Origin: Vibrio jasicida CAIM 1864 = LMG 25398
Lineage (GTDB): Bacteria; Pseudomonadota; Gammaproteobacteria; Enterobacterales; Vibrionaceae
Direction of reading: 5' to 3'
DNA length: 64,000 nucleotides
NCBI RefSeq assembly: GCF_000400365.1
Contig: NZ_BAOG01000053.1
Location: 1 to 64,000, forward strand
Shown piece after piece: positions 30,016 through 38,001 of this stretch. The translations under genes were made by a program, and so were the position numbers. How positions within the stretch are numbered: the first letter of the stretch is position 1; each line of letters begins with the position of its first letter. The notes under the pieces are model-generated. The model saw only the letters and a program-made list of their open reading frames with translations. It searched no databases and had not been told where the DNA came from.

Positions 30016-31446
30016 ATGAGCAAAGAAATTAAAGCCCAAGTTGTTGTACTTGGTTCTGGTCCTGCTGGTTACTCAGCTGCATTCCGTTGTGCGGATTTAG
30101 GTCTAGAAACAGTACTAGTTGAACGTTACAGCACTCTTGGCGGTGTATGTCTAAACGTTGGTTGTATTCCATCTAAAGCACTTCTTCACGTTTCAAAAGT
30201 TATCGAAGAAGCGAAAGCGATGGCTGAGCACGGTGTTGTGTTTGGCGAACCACAAACAGACATCAGCAAAATCCGTATCTGGAAAGAGAAAGTTGTAAAC
30301 CAACTGACAGGTGGTCTTAGCGGTATGGCTAAGATGCGTAACGTAACGGTTGTTAACGGTTTCGGTAAGTTCACTGGTCCTAACAGCATCCTAGTTGAAG
30401 GCGAAGGTGAAGCAACAACAGTTAACTTCGACAACGCAATCATCGCTGCGGGTTCTCGTCCAATCAAACTGCCATTCATCCCTCATGAAGACCCACGTAT
30501 TTGGGATTCAACGGATGCGCTAGAGCTGAAAGAAGTACCAGAAAAACTGCTTATCATGGGCGGTGGTATCATCGGTCTAGAAATGGGTACGGTTTACCAC
30601 TCTCTAGGTTCTAAAGTAGATGTAGTAGAGATGTTTGACCAAGTTATCCCAGCGGCGGATAAAGACATCGTTAAAGTCTTCACTAAGCGTATTAAAGACA
30701 AGTTCAAGCTAATGCTTGAGACTAAAGTAACCGCAGTTGAAGCGAAAGAAGACGGTATCTACGTTTCAATGGAAGGCAAAAAAGCGCCAGCAGAAGCTGA
30801 GCGTTACGATGCAGTTCTTGTGGCTATCGGTCGTGTACCAAACGGTGCACTTATCGATGCTGAAAAAGCAGGTATTGAAGTGGACGAGCGCGGCTTTATC
30901 AACGTTGATAAGCAAATGCGTACTAACGTTCCTCACATCCACGCGATCGGTGACGTTGTTGGTCAACCAATGCTTGCTCACAAAGGTGTGCATGAAGGCC
31001 ACGTAGCCGCAGAAGTTATCTCTGGTAAGAAGCACTACTTCGATCCTAAAGTTATTCCTTCAATCGCTTACACTGAGCCAGAAGTGGCATGGGTTGGTAA
31101 GACTGAGAAAGAAGCGAAATCAGAAGGCATCAACTACGAAGTGGCGACATTCCCATGGGCAGCATCAGGTCGTGCAATCGCGTCTGACTGTGCAGACGGT
31201 ATGACTAAGCTAATCTTCGATAAAGAAACTCACCGCGTAATCGGTGGTGCTATCGTTGGTACTAACGGTGGTGAACTACTTGGTGAAATCGGCCTAGCGA
31301 TCGAGATGGGTTGTGATGCGGAAGATATCGCACTTACTATCCACGCTCACCCAACTCTACACGAGTCTGTGGGTCTAGCTGCTGAAGTATTTGAAGGTTC
31401 AATCACTGACCTGCCAAACAAAAAAGCAGTTAAAAAGAAAAAATAA
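30016..31446 (+). CDS. lpdA: Dihydrolipoamide dehydrogenase E3
   Basis: 476-residue FAD disulfide oxidoreductase that reoxidises lipoyl groups of pyruvate and 2-oxoglutarate dehydrogenases and the glycine system. FAD-binding GSGPAGYSAAFR, redox cysteines C45 and C50 in GGVCLNVGCIPSK, NAD-binding GGGIIGLEMG, and the His-Glu pair in HAHPTLHESV are all present. A 243-base gap with two hairpins separates it from aceF, which would allow extra E3 to be made for its other complexes. Ribosome site AAGAGGTCACA. Confidence 0.98.
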   Translation: MSKEIKAQVVVLGSGPAGYSAAFRCADLGLETVLVERYSTLGGVCLNVGCIPSKALLHVSKVIEEAKAMAEHGVVFGEPQTDISKIRIWKEKVVNQLTGGLSGMAKMRNVTVVNGFGKFTGPNSILVEGEGEATTVNFDNAIIAAGSRPIKLPFIPHEDPRIWDSTDALELKEVPEKLLIMGGGIIGLEMGTVYHSLGSKVDVVEMFDQVIPAADKDIVKVFTKRIKDKFKLMLETKVTAVEAKEDGIYVSMEGKKAPAEAERYDAVLVAIGRVPNGALIDAEKAGIEVDERGFINVDKQMRTNVPHIHAIGDVVGQPMLAHKGVHEGHVAAEVISGKKHYFDPKVIPSIAYTEPEVAWVGKTEKEAKSEGINYEVATFPWAASGRAIASDCADGMTKLIFDKETHRVIGGAIVGTNGGELLGEIGLAIEMGCDAEDIALTIHAHPTLHESVGLAAEVFEGSITDLPNKKAVKKKK

Positions 31447-31468
31447 TTTTTCTTGAATGCTGAATGAT

Positions 31469-31498
31469 AAAAACCGCTGATTCGTCAGCGGTTTTTTT
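31469..31498 (+). terminator. Terminator of lpdA
   Basis: Stem AAAAACCGCTGA (31469-31480), loop TTCG, TCAGCGGTTTTT (31485-31496) with the T-run. Confidence 0.95.
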
Positions 31499-31502
31499 GT
31501 GC

Positions 31503-31680
31503 GCGGAGCTTGAGAGGCGAGAACGGGCTGTTCTATGTAACGCTGCGCTTCGAGAGTCGCGAACGCTTCGCTCTAAAAATCGAGAGGTGTTCGTTGGAAG
31601 GTTAATCGAAGGCAATTGTATCTAAACCGAGTTGGCAGAGTTTGTTCCCAGAAAGACAAAATATTTCCCGTTTCCCGAAA
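31503..31680 (+). repeat. Dispersed intergenic repeat, copy B
   Basis: Lies between the lpdA and luxR terminators. Shares AACGCTGCGCTTCGA and GCTTCGCTCTA with copy C, and TTGGCAGAG.TTGT, AGAAAGACAAAAT and CCCGAAAA with copy A. It opens with GAGAGGCGAGAACG, which resembles the complement of the CGTCTCT heptamer found in copy C. Confidence 0.75.
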
Positions 31681-31684
31681 ACGA

Positions 31685-31716
31685 AAAAAGGCCAATACCT
31701 AAGTATCAGCCTTTGC
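31685..31716 (-). terminator. Terminator of luxR
   Basis: On the minus strand, AAAGGCTGATAC, loop TTAG and GTATTGGCCTTT (12 pairs, two G-T) are followed by TTTCGTTTTC. The wobble pairs show that it works in the minus direction. Confidence 0.85.
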
Positions 31717-31737
31717 TTTTTTAAGCCTAATTATTTT

Positions 31738-32355
31738 TTAGTGATGTTCACGGTTGTAGATGCATAGCATATCTAAATATGCGCTTACTAGGTTCGTTAG
31801 CTCTGCTTCGCTCTTAGAGCGGTTTGCTTGAACGAAAATAGAGTAACAAATACCGTGGAACAGATTCGCCAAGTGTTCCGGTTCATGTTGGTCACAAACT
31901 TCCCCACGTTCAATTGCTTTAATGAACATGTTTTGCACCAACAGTTGGTTAGTGCGGTTAGTTGTCACGAACAATGGCCATACTTCATCACGTGTTGATG
32001 CGCTCCATTCGAACCATACTTTTAGCCAGTGGCAATCTTGGCTAACAAGTTCGATCATTGCGTTTGTGATGTTGGCGATGTTTTCACGTGCGTGAAGGTC
32101 TAAGTCGATGTTATCCGATAGGAAGTTTGAGAACTGACGTACAACGTGGTTCAGTACTTCATCAACCAAATCTTCACGAGTTGGGAAGTAATTAAATACT
32201 GTTGCAACAGAAACTTGTGCAATCTCAGCAATGTCTGCGTGACCACCACGGCCAATGCCGCGACGAGCAAACACTTCAAGAGCGATTTCCATTAGTTGCT
32301 GTTTACGTTTTAAAGGGGAAAGCCTAGTGCGAGGTCTCTTAGCTATTGAGTCCAT
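31738..32355 (-). CDS. luxR: TetR-family quorum-sensing master regulator (LuxR/OpaR/SmcR/HapR)
   Basis: 205 residues. The first 67 residues, with the TetR helix-turn-helix (GGHADIAEIAQVSVATVFNY, 38-57), are as I remember them for V. harveyi LuxR, V. parahaemolyticus OpaR and V. vulnificus SmcR. The ligand/dimer domain (LDLHARENIANITNAM onwards, ending NREHH) is closer to OpaR/SmcR than to V. harveyi LuxR. In the group it switches biofilm, secretion, protease and luminescence genes at high cell density, and its mRNA is the target of Qrr sRNAs. It is not an acyl-homoserine-lactone receptor despite the name. Convergent with lpdA and divergent from hpt; the ribosome site is AAGGAAAAGAAT. Confidence 0.96.
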   Translation of the reverse strand: MDSIAKRPRTRLSPLKRKQQLMEIALEVFARRGIGRGGHADIAEIAQVSVATVFNYFPTREDLVDEVLNHVVRQFSNFLSDNIDLDLHARENIANITNAMIELVSQDCHWLKVWFEWSASTRDEVWPLFVTTNRTNQLLVQNMFIKAIERGEVCDQHEPEHLANLFHGICYSIFVQANRSKSEAELTNLVSAYLDMLCIYNREHH

Positions 32356-32520
32356 ATTCTTTTCCTTGCCATTGAGTTGATATTATTTGGGGGTAACCCC
32401 CTAATTGATTATTTTAATAGTTGCTTAAAGCATTGATGAGTGTAATGGTGCATATGTGCAAGGTCAACATCTGATGCCCAATTTATAGACAGTAATGTCA
32501 TTATTGATGATTCATTCAAC
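32356..32520 (-). promoter_or_regulatory. luxR leader and control region
   Basis: On the luxR strand the leader has a G5/C5 hairpin (GGGGGTTACCCCC; 32389-32401), then AATAATATCAACTCAATGGC before the ribosome site (32363-32387), the place where Qrr sRNAs pair in relatives. Further upstream, TTATTGATGATTCATTCAA (32501-32519 on the + strand) has one perfect half of the LuxR consensus TTATTGATAAATTTATCAATAA, suggesting autoregulation. The remaining 150 bases up to hpt are hpt promoter and leader with no other feature seen. Confidence 0.45.
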
Positions 32521-32675
32521 TAGATAAATCCGAAAACTAAGACTTTCATCCAAGAATTCAATGGAATGGGATGCGACTTTCCACCTACTGAGTGGGGTGT
32601 TACACTACACGCCGCAAGATAAGGTGATCGTTTGCGTACGACCAACCTCAACCCACAAAGAAAATTGAGCACAGT

Positions 32676-33206
32676 ATGAAACATACAATAGAAGTGATGA
32701 TTTCTGAGCAAGAAGTTCAGGATCGAATTCGTGAATTAGGTAAGCAAATTACAGAACATTACCAAGGCAGTGAAGATCTGGTATTGGTTGGTTTGCTACG
32801 TGGTTCATTTGTATTTATGGCTGACTTAGCACGTGCTATCGAACTGACTCACCAAGTCGATTTTATGACCGCTTCTAGCTACGGTAACACGATGGAAAGC
32901 TCACGTGATGTACGTATCTTGAAAGACCTTGATGACGACATTAAAGGCAAAGATGTACTGATCGTAGAAGACATCATTGATACAGGTAACACGTTAAACA
33001 AAATCAGTGAAATCCTGTCTCTACGTGAACCAAAATCTATCGCTATCTGTACGCTGCTTGATAAGCCATCTCGCCGTGAAGTAGAAGTTCCGGTTGATTG
33101 GGCTGGTTTCTCTATTCCAGATGAGTTTGTTGTTGGTGTTGGTATTGATTACGCTCAGAAATATCGTCACCTACCATTTATTGGTAAAGTGGTTCCGCAG
33201 GAATAA
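32676..33206 (+). CDS. hpt: Hypoxanthine phosphoribosyltransferase
   Basis: 176 residues. Salvages hypoxanthine (and guanine weakly) with PRPP to IMP. The PRPP-binding loop [16 protein letters not shown] is complete, as are [15 protein letters not shown] and the C-terminal [19 protein letters not shown]. Divergent from luxR; a bidirectional terminator separates it from can. Confidence 0.97.
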   Translation: MKHTIEVMISEQEVQDRIRELGKQITEHYQGSEDLVLVGLLRGSFVFMADLARAIELTHQVDFMTASSYGNTMESSRDVRILKDLDDDIKGKDVLIVEDIIDTGNTLNKISEILSLREPKSIAICTLLDKPSRREVEVPVDWAGFSIPDEFVVGVGIDYAQKYRHLPFIGKVVPQE

Positions 33207-33231
33207 TTTCTGTCGCCAGTTTTAGAATTAA

Positions 33232-33262
33232 AAAAAACGCCCATCTGAAATGGGCGTTTTTT
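33232..33262. terminator. Bidirectional terminator between hpt and can
   Basis: Stem AAAAAACGCCCAT (33232-33244), loop CTGAA, ATGGGCGTTTTTT (33250-33262). T-runs occur on both strands, so it serves both convergent genes. Confidence 0.93.
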
Positions 33263-33293
33263 ATTTATCTTGTTGACGATTTATTTGTGACGA

Positions 33294-33965
33294 TTAATCA
33301 CGACATAACAATTTGTTGTCATCGTTAAGAATGGTCGAGAGCGCTTTTTGGTAAGACGCTTCCACGGTCTCTTTTGAATTTGAACGAATACCTAAGTACT
33401 CAAGACGACCATCTTCAATGCCGTACACCACTCCATGAATTTCAACATCCTGACCGCGTTCCCATGCGTTTTGCATGATGGTTGAGTTACCCAAGTTATA
33501 TACTTGCTCGGCTACGTTGATTTCACCTAGTTTATCGGCGCGATCGTCAAGAGGCATTTGGTCAAGGTAAGCGCGGTGCTTAAAGTAAAGGTCACGGATG
33601 TGAAGTAACCAGTTGTTGATAAGGCCGAGTTGAGGGTTATCAATTGCGGCATTCACGCCACCACAACCATAATGACCACAAACGATGATGTGCTTTACTT
33701 TGAGTACGTCAACGGCGTATTGCACGACAGAGAGGCAGTTTAGGTCGGTGTGGATGACCTGGTTAGCAACGTTTCGGTGAACAAATAACTCGCCTGAGAA
33801 AAGTCCCGTTAGTCGCTCTGCTGGAACGCGACTGTCTGAACAACCAATCCAAAGAAAGTCTGGTTTCTGACCTTCCGCTAGTTTTGCGAAATATTCTGGA
33901 CGATCAGATTTTATTTCTTCTGACCATTTCGAGTTATTTTCGAATAATTGTTTAATTTCCGGCAT
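33294..33965 (-). CDS. can: Beta-class carbonic anhydrase
   Basis: 223 residues. Interconverts CO2 and bicarbonate in the cytoplasm, supplying bicarbonate to carboxylases. Zinc ligands C42, H98 and C101 and the Asp44-Arg46 dyad ([16 protein letters not shown]) are all seen, matching E. coli Can. It is divergent from a SulP transporter with about 280 bases between, a pairing that suggests joint bicarbonate uptake and use. Confidence 0.97.
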   Translation of the reverse strand: MPEIKQLFENNSKWSEEIKSDRPEYFAKLAEGQKPDFLWIGCSDSRVPAERLTGLFSGELFVHRNVANQVIHTDLNCLSVVQYAVDVLKVKHIIVCGHYGCGGVNAAIDNPQLGLINNWLLHIRDLYFKHRAYLDQMPLDDRADKLGEINVAEQVYNLGNSTIMQNAWERGQDVEIHGVVYGIEDGRLEYLGIRSNSKETVEASYQKALSTILNDDNKLLCRD

Positions 33966-34246
33966 CTGACATCTACTTCCCTAAAATTAAAAAAACCAAC
34001 CACTCCCTAGTGCTTACTAAGCGATCAGCGCTGTAACTATACACAATGTTACAATTTCGATCCCGTTAAATATTCATTCAAGATGACTCATCTGACTAGT
34101 TCTCGCTGTGAAAATCATAAAATATGCAGCCATCATTCAGTAAGCAAATAAGCCCAATTTGGTCGTGGCTTTTTTTCGTTTATTTCTTTAGCGAAATATT
34201 TGTTAGATTGATGGCATTTTGTCTTTTTAATGCAGGGAGCAAATTC
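33966..34246. promoter_or_regulatory. Divergent can / SulP upstream region
   Basis: 280 AT-rich bases holding both promoters. I see no convincing operator, repeat or open frame apart from the unsupported N-terminal extension of the SulP frame. Confidence 0.4.
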
Positions 34247-35917
34247 GTGTTCGGTAGTCGCTTTAAGGATATCAACCTCAAAGGGGATCTGTTTGGTGGT
34301 GTCACAACGGCCATCATTTCACTTCCTCTCGCATTAGCATTTGGTGTGGCTTCAGGAGCTGGTGCAGAAGCTGGTTTATGGGGCGCGATCATGGTGGGGT
34401 TATTTGCTTCACTGTTTGGTGGTTCCAATACACTTATTTCTGAGCCAACCGGTCCCATGACGGTGATCATGACAGCGGTATTAACCAGTATGATGGCCAA
34501 ATACCCAGAAACGGGCATGGCCATGACCTTTACCGTGGTGATGATGGCGGGCGCGTTCCAAATTGTGCTCGGTACATTAAAGCTTGGTAAATACGTAACG
34601 TTAATGCCATACAGTGTTATCTCCGGCTTTATGTCGGGTATTGGTGTTATTCTCATTATCTTGCAGTTGTCGCCTTTACTTGGCCATGCTGCGCCATCTG
34701 GCGGTGTGATAGGGACACTATCGGCTCTGCCAGATACGATTTCTAATCTTAAGTTCAGCGAACTGTTTTTAGGTTTGTTGACGTTGGGTATTTTGTTCTT
34801 CTTCCCTAAGCAATATCGCAGATACGTGCCAGCGCAGCTGGTGGCTCTTGTGGCGGTAACGTTACTTTCTGTCCTTGTCTTTGATGCCGATGATATTCGC
34901 CGAATTGGTGAAATCCCAGCAGGTTTACCTTCTTTGGTGGTGCCACATATCGATCCTGCGATGTTTACCGAAATGGTCATCGATGCATTGGTATTGGGTA
35001 CGTTAGGTTGTATTGATACCTTATTGACAGCGGTTATTGGTGACTCACTCACGCGTAAAGAGCATGATTCAGACAAGGAACTGCGTGGCCAAGGTTTGGC
35101 GAACATGATTTCTGGGCTGTTTGGCGCTCTGCCAGGTGCGGGGGCGACGATGGGAACGGTGACCAACATCCAAGTTGGCGCTCGCTCACCGTTATCCGGT
35201 GTGATTCGTGCGCTGATTCTCGCGCTGGTGGTGTTGGTCGCTAGCGGTTTGACTGAACCCATTCCGATGGCTGTATTAGCCGGTATTGCGGTTTATGTTG
35301 GCTTTAATATTCTGGATTGGAGCTTTATCCAACGTGCCCATAAGGTGAGCTTTCCGGGGATGGCGGTCATGTATGGCGTCATGCTGCTGACAGTATTTGT
35401 CGATTTGATTGTGGCTGTAGGGCTAGGGGTATTTATTTCTAATATCATCATCATTGAACGCTTGAGTCGTGAGCAAGCACGCCAAGTTAAAGCCATCAGT
35501 GATGCTGATGAAGACGATGTACCACTGACCGATAGCGAAAGAGGCTTGTTGGACAGAGCTAATGGTAAAGTGTTGTTCTTCTATCTGTCCGGTCCGATGA
35601 TCTTTAGTGTTTCTAAAGCGATCTCTCGTCAACACTCGAGCATTTCTGACTATGAAGTCATGATCCTCGACTTAACAGATGTCCCTATGATTGATGTGAC
35701 GGTCGGCTTGGCTTTGGAAAACGCCATTAAAGATGCTTTAGACGCGAACTGTGAAGTGTACTTGTTGTGTCCTAACCAACGTACTCGTGAGCAACTAGAG
35801 AAATTCCATGTGATTGATTTAGTGCCGGATGCGAATACATACAAGTTCCGCTATGAAGCGCTCAATGCGGCTATCAGGCATGTTGAAACTGATGAGCATC
35901 AAATGCTGACGCTTTAA
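34247..35917 (+). CDS. SulP-family inorganic anion transporter with STAS domain (possibly bicarbonate)
   Basis: 556 residues from a GTG at 34247, which has GCAGGGAGC at good spacing; an ATG 41 codons upstream is in frame but has no ribosome site and adds a non-family extension. Membrane part with SulP motifs (DLFGGVTTAIISLPLALAFG, SEPTGPMTVIMTA, PGAGATMGTVTNI) and about 10-12 spans, then a cytoplasmic STAS domain (VLFFYLSGPMIFSVSKAI to VHVET-type tail). Substrates in the family include sulfate and, for BicA, bicarbonate; the divergent can gene favours bicarbonate but does not prove it. Na+ dependence cannot be seen. Confidence 0.9.
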   Translation: MFGSRFKDINLKGDLFGGVTTAIISLPLALAFGVASGAGAEAGLWGAIMVGLFASLFGGSNTLISEPTGPMTVIMTAVLTSMMAKYPETGMAMTFTVVMMAGAFQIVLGTLKLGKYVTLMPYSVISGFMSGIGVILIILQLSPLLGHAAPSGGVIGTLSALPDTISNLKFSELFLGLLTLGILFFFPKQYRRYVPAQLVALVAVTLLSVLVFDADDIRRIGEIPAGLPSLVVPHIDPAMFTEMVIDALVLGTLGCIDTLLTAVIGDSLTRKEHDSDKELRGQGLANMISGLFGALPGAGATMGTVTNIQVGARSPLSGVIRALILALVVLVASGLTEPIPMAVLAGIAVYVGFNILDWSFIQRAHKVSFPGMAVMYGVMLLTVFVDLIVAVGLGVFISNIIIIERLSREQARQVKAISDADEDDVPLTDSERGLLDRANGKVLFFYLSGPMIFSVSKAISRQHSSISDYEVMILDLTDVPMIDVTVGLALENAIKDALDANCEVYLLCPNQRTREQLEKFHVIDLVPDANTYKFRYEALNAAIRHVETDEHQMLTL

Positions 35918-35936
35918 TCAACAGTCTCTTTTAACT

Positions 35937-35969
35937 AAGCGCTGCTGGGGTTCTGGGAGCGCTTTTTTA
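35937..35969 (+). terminator. Terminator of the SulP gene
   Basis: Stem AAGCGCT (35937-35943) / AGCGCTT (35958-35964) with a 14-base loop, followed by TTTTAT. Confidence 0.75.
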
Positions 35970-36170
35970 TTGTTTTTAGATTGAGTGATTAAGAATCATA
36001 AAAGATAGGTATTTCTAATTTTATAGAAAGGTTTATTTGTATTCATCGTTATTCAACGATAAACTAATTCAACTTTAGTGCAATACCGATAGTCGGTTAT
36101 GACGCCGACAGCAGTTTCCCCATTTGGTATTGGCATTCACGATTCATCAACAGATGGCAAGTATTACGCA

Positions 36171-37088
36171 ATGTACGCATTAGAAATTGAACAGCTTCGC
36201 AAGACCTATGCGGGCGGATTTGAAGCGTTGAAGGGCATCAGCTTACAAGTAAAGAAAGGTGACTTTTACGCACTTCTTGGGCCGAATGGGGCTGGTAAAT
36301 CAACCACCATTGGCATTATCTCTTCTTTAGTCAACAAGACATCTGGCACCACCAAGGTGTTTGGGTATGACATTGATACACATCTTGAATTGGCGAAGCA
36401 AAACCTAGGTTTGGTTCCTCAAGAATTCAACTTCAACCAATTTGAAACTGTTGAACAGATTGTCATGCAGCAAGCGGGTTATTATGGGGTTTCAAAAGCG
36501 CTAGCTAAAGAGCGTGCGGAAAAGTACCTGACCAAACTCGACTTATGGGAGAAACGTAAGGAACGTGCGCGTAACTTGTCTGGTGGTATGAAGCGTCGTT
36601 TGATGATTGCGCGAGCTCTAATGCACGAGCCTCAATTGCTGATCCTTGATGAACCAACTGCAGGGGTGGATATTGAACTGCGTCGTTCAATGTGGGACTT
36701 CTTAAAGGAGATCAACCAAGAGCAGGGCATTACCATCATATTGACTACGCATTACTTGGAAGAAGCAGAAATGCTGTGTCGTAATATCGGTATCATTAAC
36801 AAAGGTGAACTGATTGAAAATACGACCATGAAGGCGTTGTTGGGTAAATTGACGGTAGAAACTTTTATCCTAGATATTGAGTTCGACGGTGAAGTGCCAG
36901 CACTTCAAGGGGTAAGTAGCCAATCGATGGTCAATGGTTCATTGGAAATCGAATTAGATAAGAGCCAAGGGTTGAACTCGGTGTTTAACCAATTATCTGA
37001 TCTAGGCGTAAAAGTGCTGTCTATGCGCAACAAAGCGAACCGTTTGGAAGAGCTGTTTGTCAGTATCGTACGTGGAGGTAACCAATAA
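36171..37088 (+). CDS. yadG: ABC-2 type transporter ATP-binding protein (YadG-like)
   Basis: 305 residues from the ATG at 36171 (MYALEIEQLRKTYAGG); an earlier in-frame ATG at 36099 adds 24 residues unlike the family. All ATPase motifs are present: Walker A GPNGAGKST, Q-loop VPQEFNF, signature LSGGM, Walker B LLILDEPTAG, and TTHYLEEA. It pairs with the permease that starts within its stop codon (TAATG). The exported substrate is unknown. Confidence 0.92.
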   Translation: MYALEIEQLRKTYAGGFEALKGISLQVKKGDFYALLGPNGAGKSTTIGIISSLVNKTSGTTKVFGYDIDTHLELAKQNLGLVPQEFNFNQFETVEQIVMQQAGYYGVSKALAKERAEKYLTKLDLWEKRKERARNLSGGMKRRLMIARALMHEPQLLILDEPTAGVDIELRRSMWDFLKEINQEQGITIILTTHYLEEAEMLCRNIGIINKGELIENTTMKALLGKLTVETFILDIEFDGEVPALQGVSSQSMVNGSLEIELDKSQGLNSVFNQLSDLGVKVLSMRNKANRLEELFVSIVRGGNQ

Positions 37089-37858
37089 TGTACCAATTGT
37101 ATTGGACGGCTTTTTGTAGCCTAGTTACAAAAGAAGTGAACCGTTTTACGCGTATTTGGGTGCAAACTTTGGTACCACCTGCGATTACGATGACGTTGTA
37201 TTTCATTATTTTCGGTAACTTGATTGGCTCTCGCATCGGTGACATGAACGGCTTTAGTTATATGGAATACATTGTTCCGGGTTTGATCATGATGTCGGTG
37301 ATCACGAACTCATACTCGAATGTGGCTTCCTCTTTCTTTAGTTCCAAATTCCAAAGAAACATCGAGGAATTGTTAGTGGCGCCAGTGCCGAACTACATCA
37401 TCATTCTCGGCTTTGTGATGGGCGGCGTCGTACGTGGCCTATTAGTCGGAACGATTGTCACGTTTGTTTCGCTCTTCTTTGTTGATTTGCAAGTCGATCA
37501 CTGGGGCATCATCATTGCGACCGTCTTTATGACGTCAGTGGTATTTTCACTTGGTGGCTTAATTAATGCGGTTTATGCGAAAACGTTTGATGATATCTCG
37601 ATTATCCCTACGTTCGTTCTGACTCCGCTGACTTATCTTGGCGGTGTGTTTTACTCCATCAGTCTATTACCTGAATTTTGGCAAGGGGTGTCTAAGCTGA
37701 ATCCAATCGTCTACATGGTGAACGCTTTCCGTTATGGTTTCCTTGGTGTGTCTGATGTGGGTATCGTTACGTCGTTTAGCGTATTGATCGTCTTTGTGGT
37801 TGCGCTCTACGCTGTGGCTCACTATCTAGTGACTAAGGGGATTGGGTTAAGAAGTTAA
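37088..37858 (+). CDS. yadH: ABC-2 type transporter permease (YadH-like)
   Basis: 256 residues with six hydrophobic segments of the ABC-2 membrane family, including FSYMEYIVPGLIMMSVITNS and the ABC-2 signature region LTPLTYLGGVFYSISLLP. It forms an exporter with the ATPase upstream, to which it is translationally coupled by a 1-base overlap. Substrate unknown; E. coli yadGH has the same neighbours (hpt, can, pan genes). Confidence 0.93.
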   Translation: MYQLYWTAFCSLVTKEVNRFTRIWVQTLVPPAITMTLYFIIFGNLIGSRIGDMNGFSYMEYIVPGLIMMSVITNSYSNVASSFFSSKFQRNIEELLVAPVPNYIIILGFVMGGVVRGLLVGTIVTFVSLFFVDLQVDHWGIIIATVFMTSVVFSLGGLINAVYAKTFDDISIIPTFVLTPLTYLGGVFYSISLLPEFWQGVSKLNPIVYMVNAFRYGFLGVSDVGIVTSFSVLIVFVVALYAVAHYLVTKGIGLRS

Positions 37859-37874
37859 CCTTAACAACACATTC

Positions 37875-37904
37875 AAAGGGCAGCCATGAGAGCTGCCCTT
37901 TCTT
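37875..37904 (+). terminator. Terminator of yadGH
   Basis: Stem AAAGGGCAGC (37875-37884), loop CATGAGA, GCTGCCCTTT (37892-37901), then CTT. Confidence 0.88.
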
Positions 37905-37962
37905 AATGCACACCAATACATTCCCATACAATTTTTCGACTTTTAACATGCTAGGTTTGATT

Positions 37963-37992
37963 CATTTGTTGTAAATGCATTTGCTGTAAATG
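37963..37992. repeat. Tandem 15-bp palindromic element before lpxL
   Basis: CATTTGTTGTAAATG and CATTTGCTGTAAATG lie head to tail with one mismatch. Each is itself an inverted repeat (CATTT...AAATG). The pair ends 9 bases before the preferred lpxL start and looks like a double operator. Confidence 0.5.
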
Positions 37993-38001
37993 AGTGAAGC
38001 C

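Noticed and set aside
31738..32355. LuxR as an acyl-homoserine-lactone receptor
   Set aside because: The protein is TetR-type (N-terminal helix-turn-helix, no autoinducer-binding domain); only the name is shared with V. fischeri LuxR.
34124..34246. N-terminal extension of the SulP transporter
   Set aside because: No ribosome site at 34124, and the extension has no counterpart in the family; GTG at 34247 has a strong site.
34180..35262. 360-codon open frame on the minus strand across the SulP gene
   Set aside because: It is the complement of a hydrophobic coding sequence with strong third-base bias. The translation is Pro/Ser/Thr-rich with no domain, and the + strand gene is a clear SulP protein.
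35917..36170. Regulatory element or small gene between the SulP gene and yadG
   Set aside because: Apart from the terminator and a short GC hairpin near 36087, only AT-rich sequence is seen. The 36099 extension of yadG has no family support.
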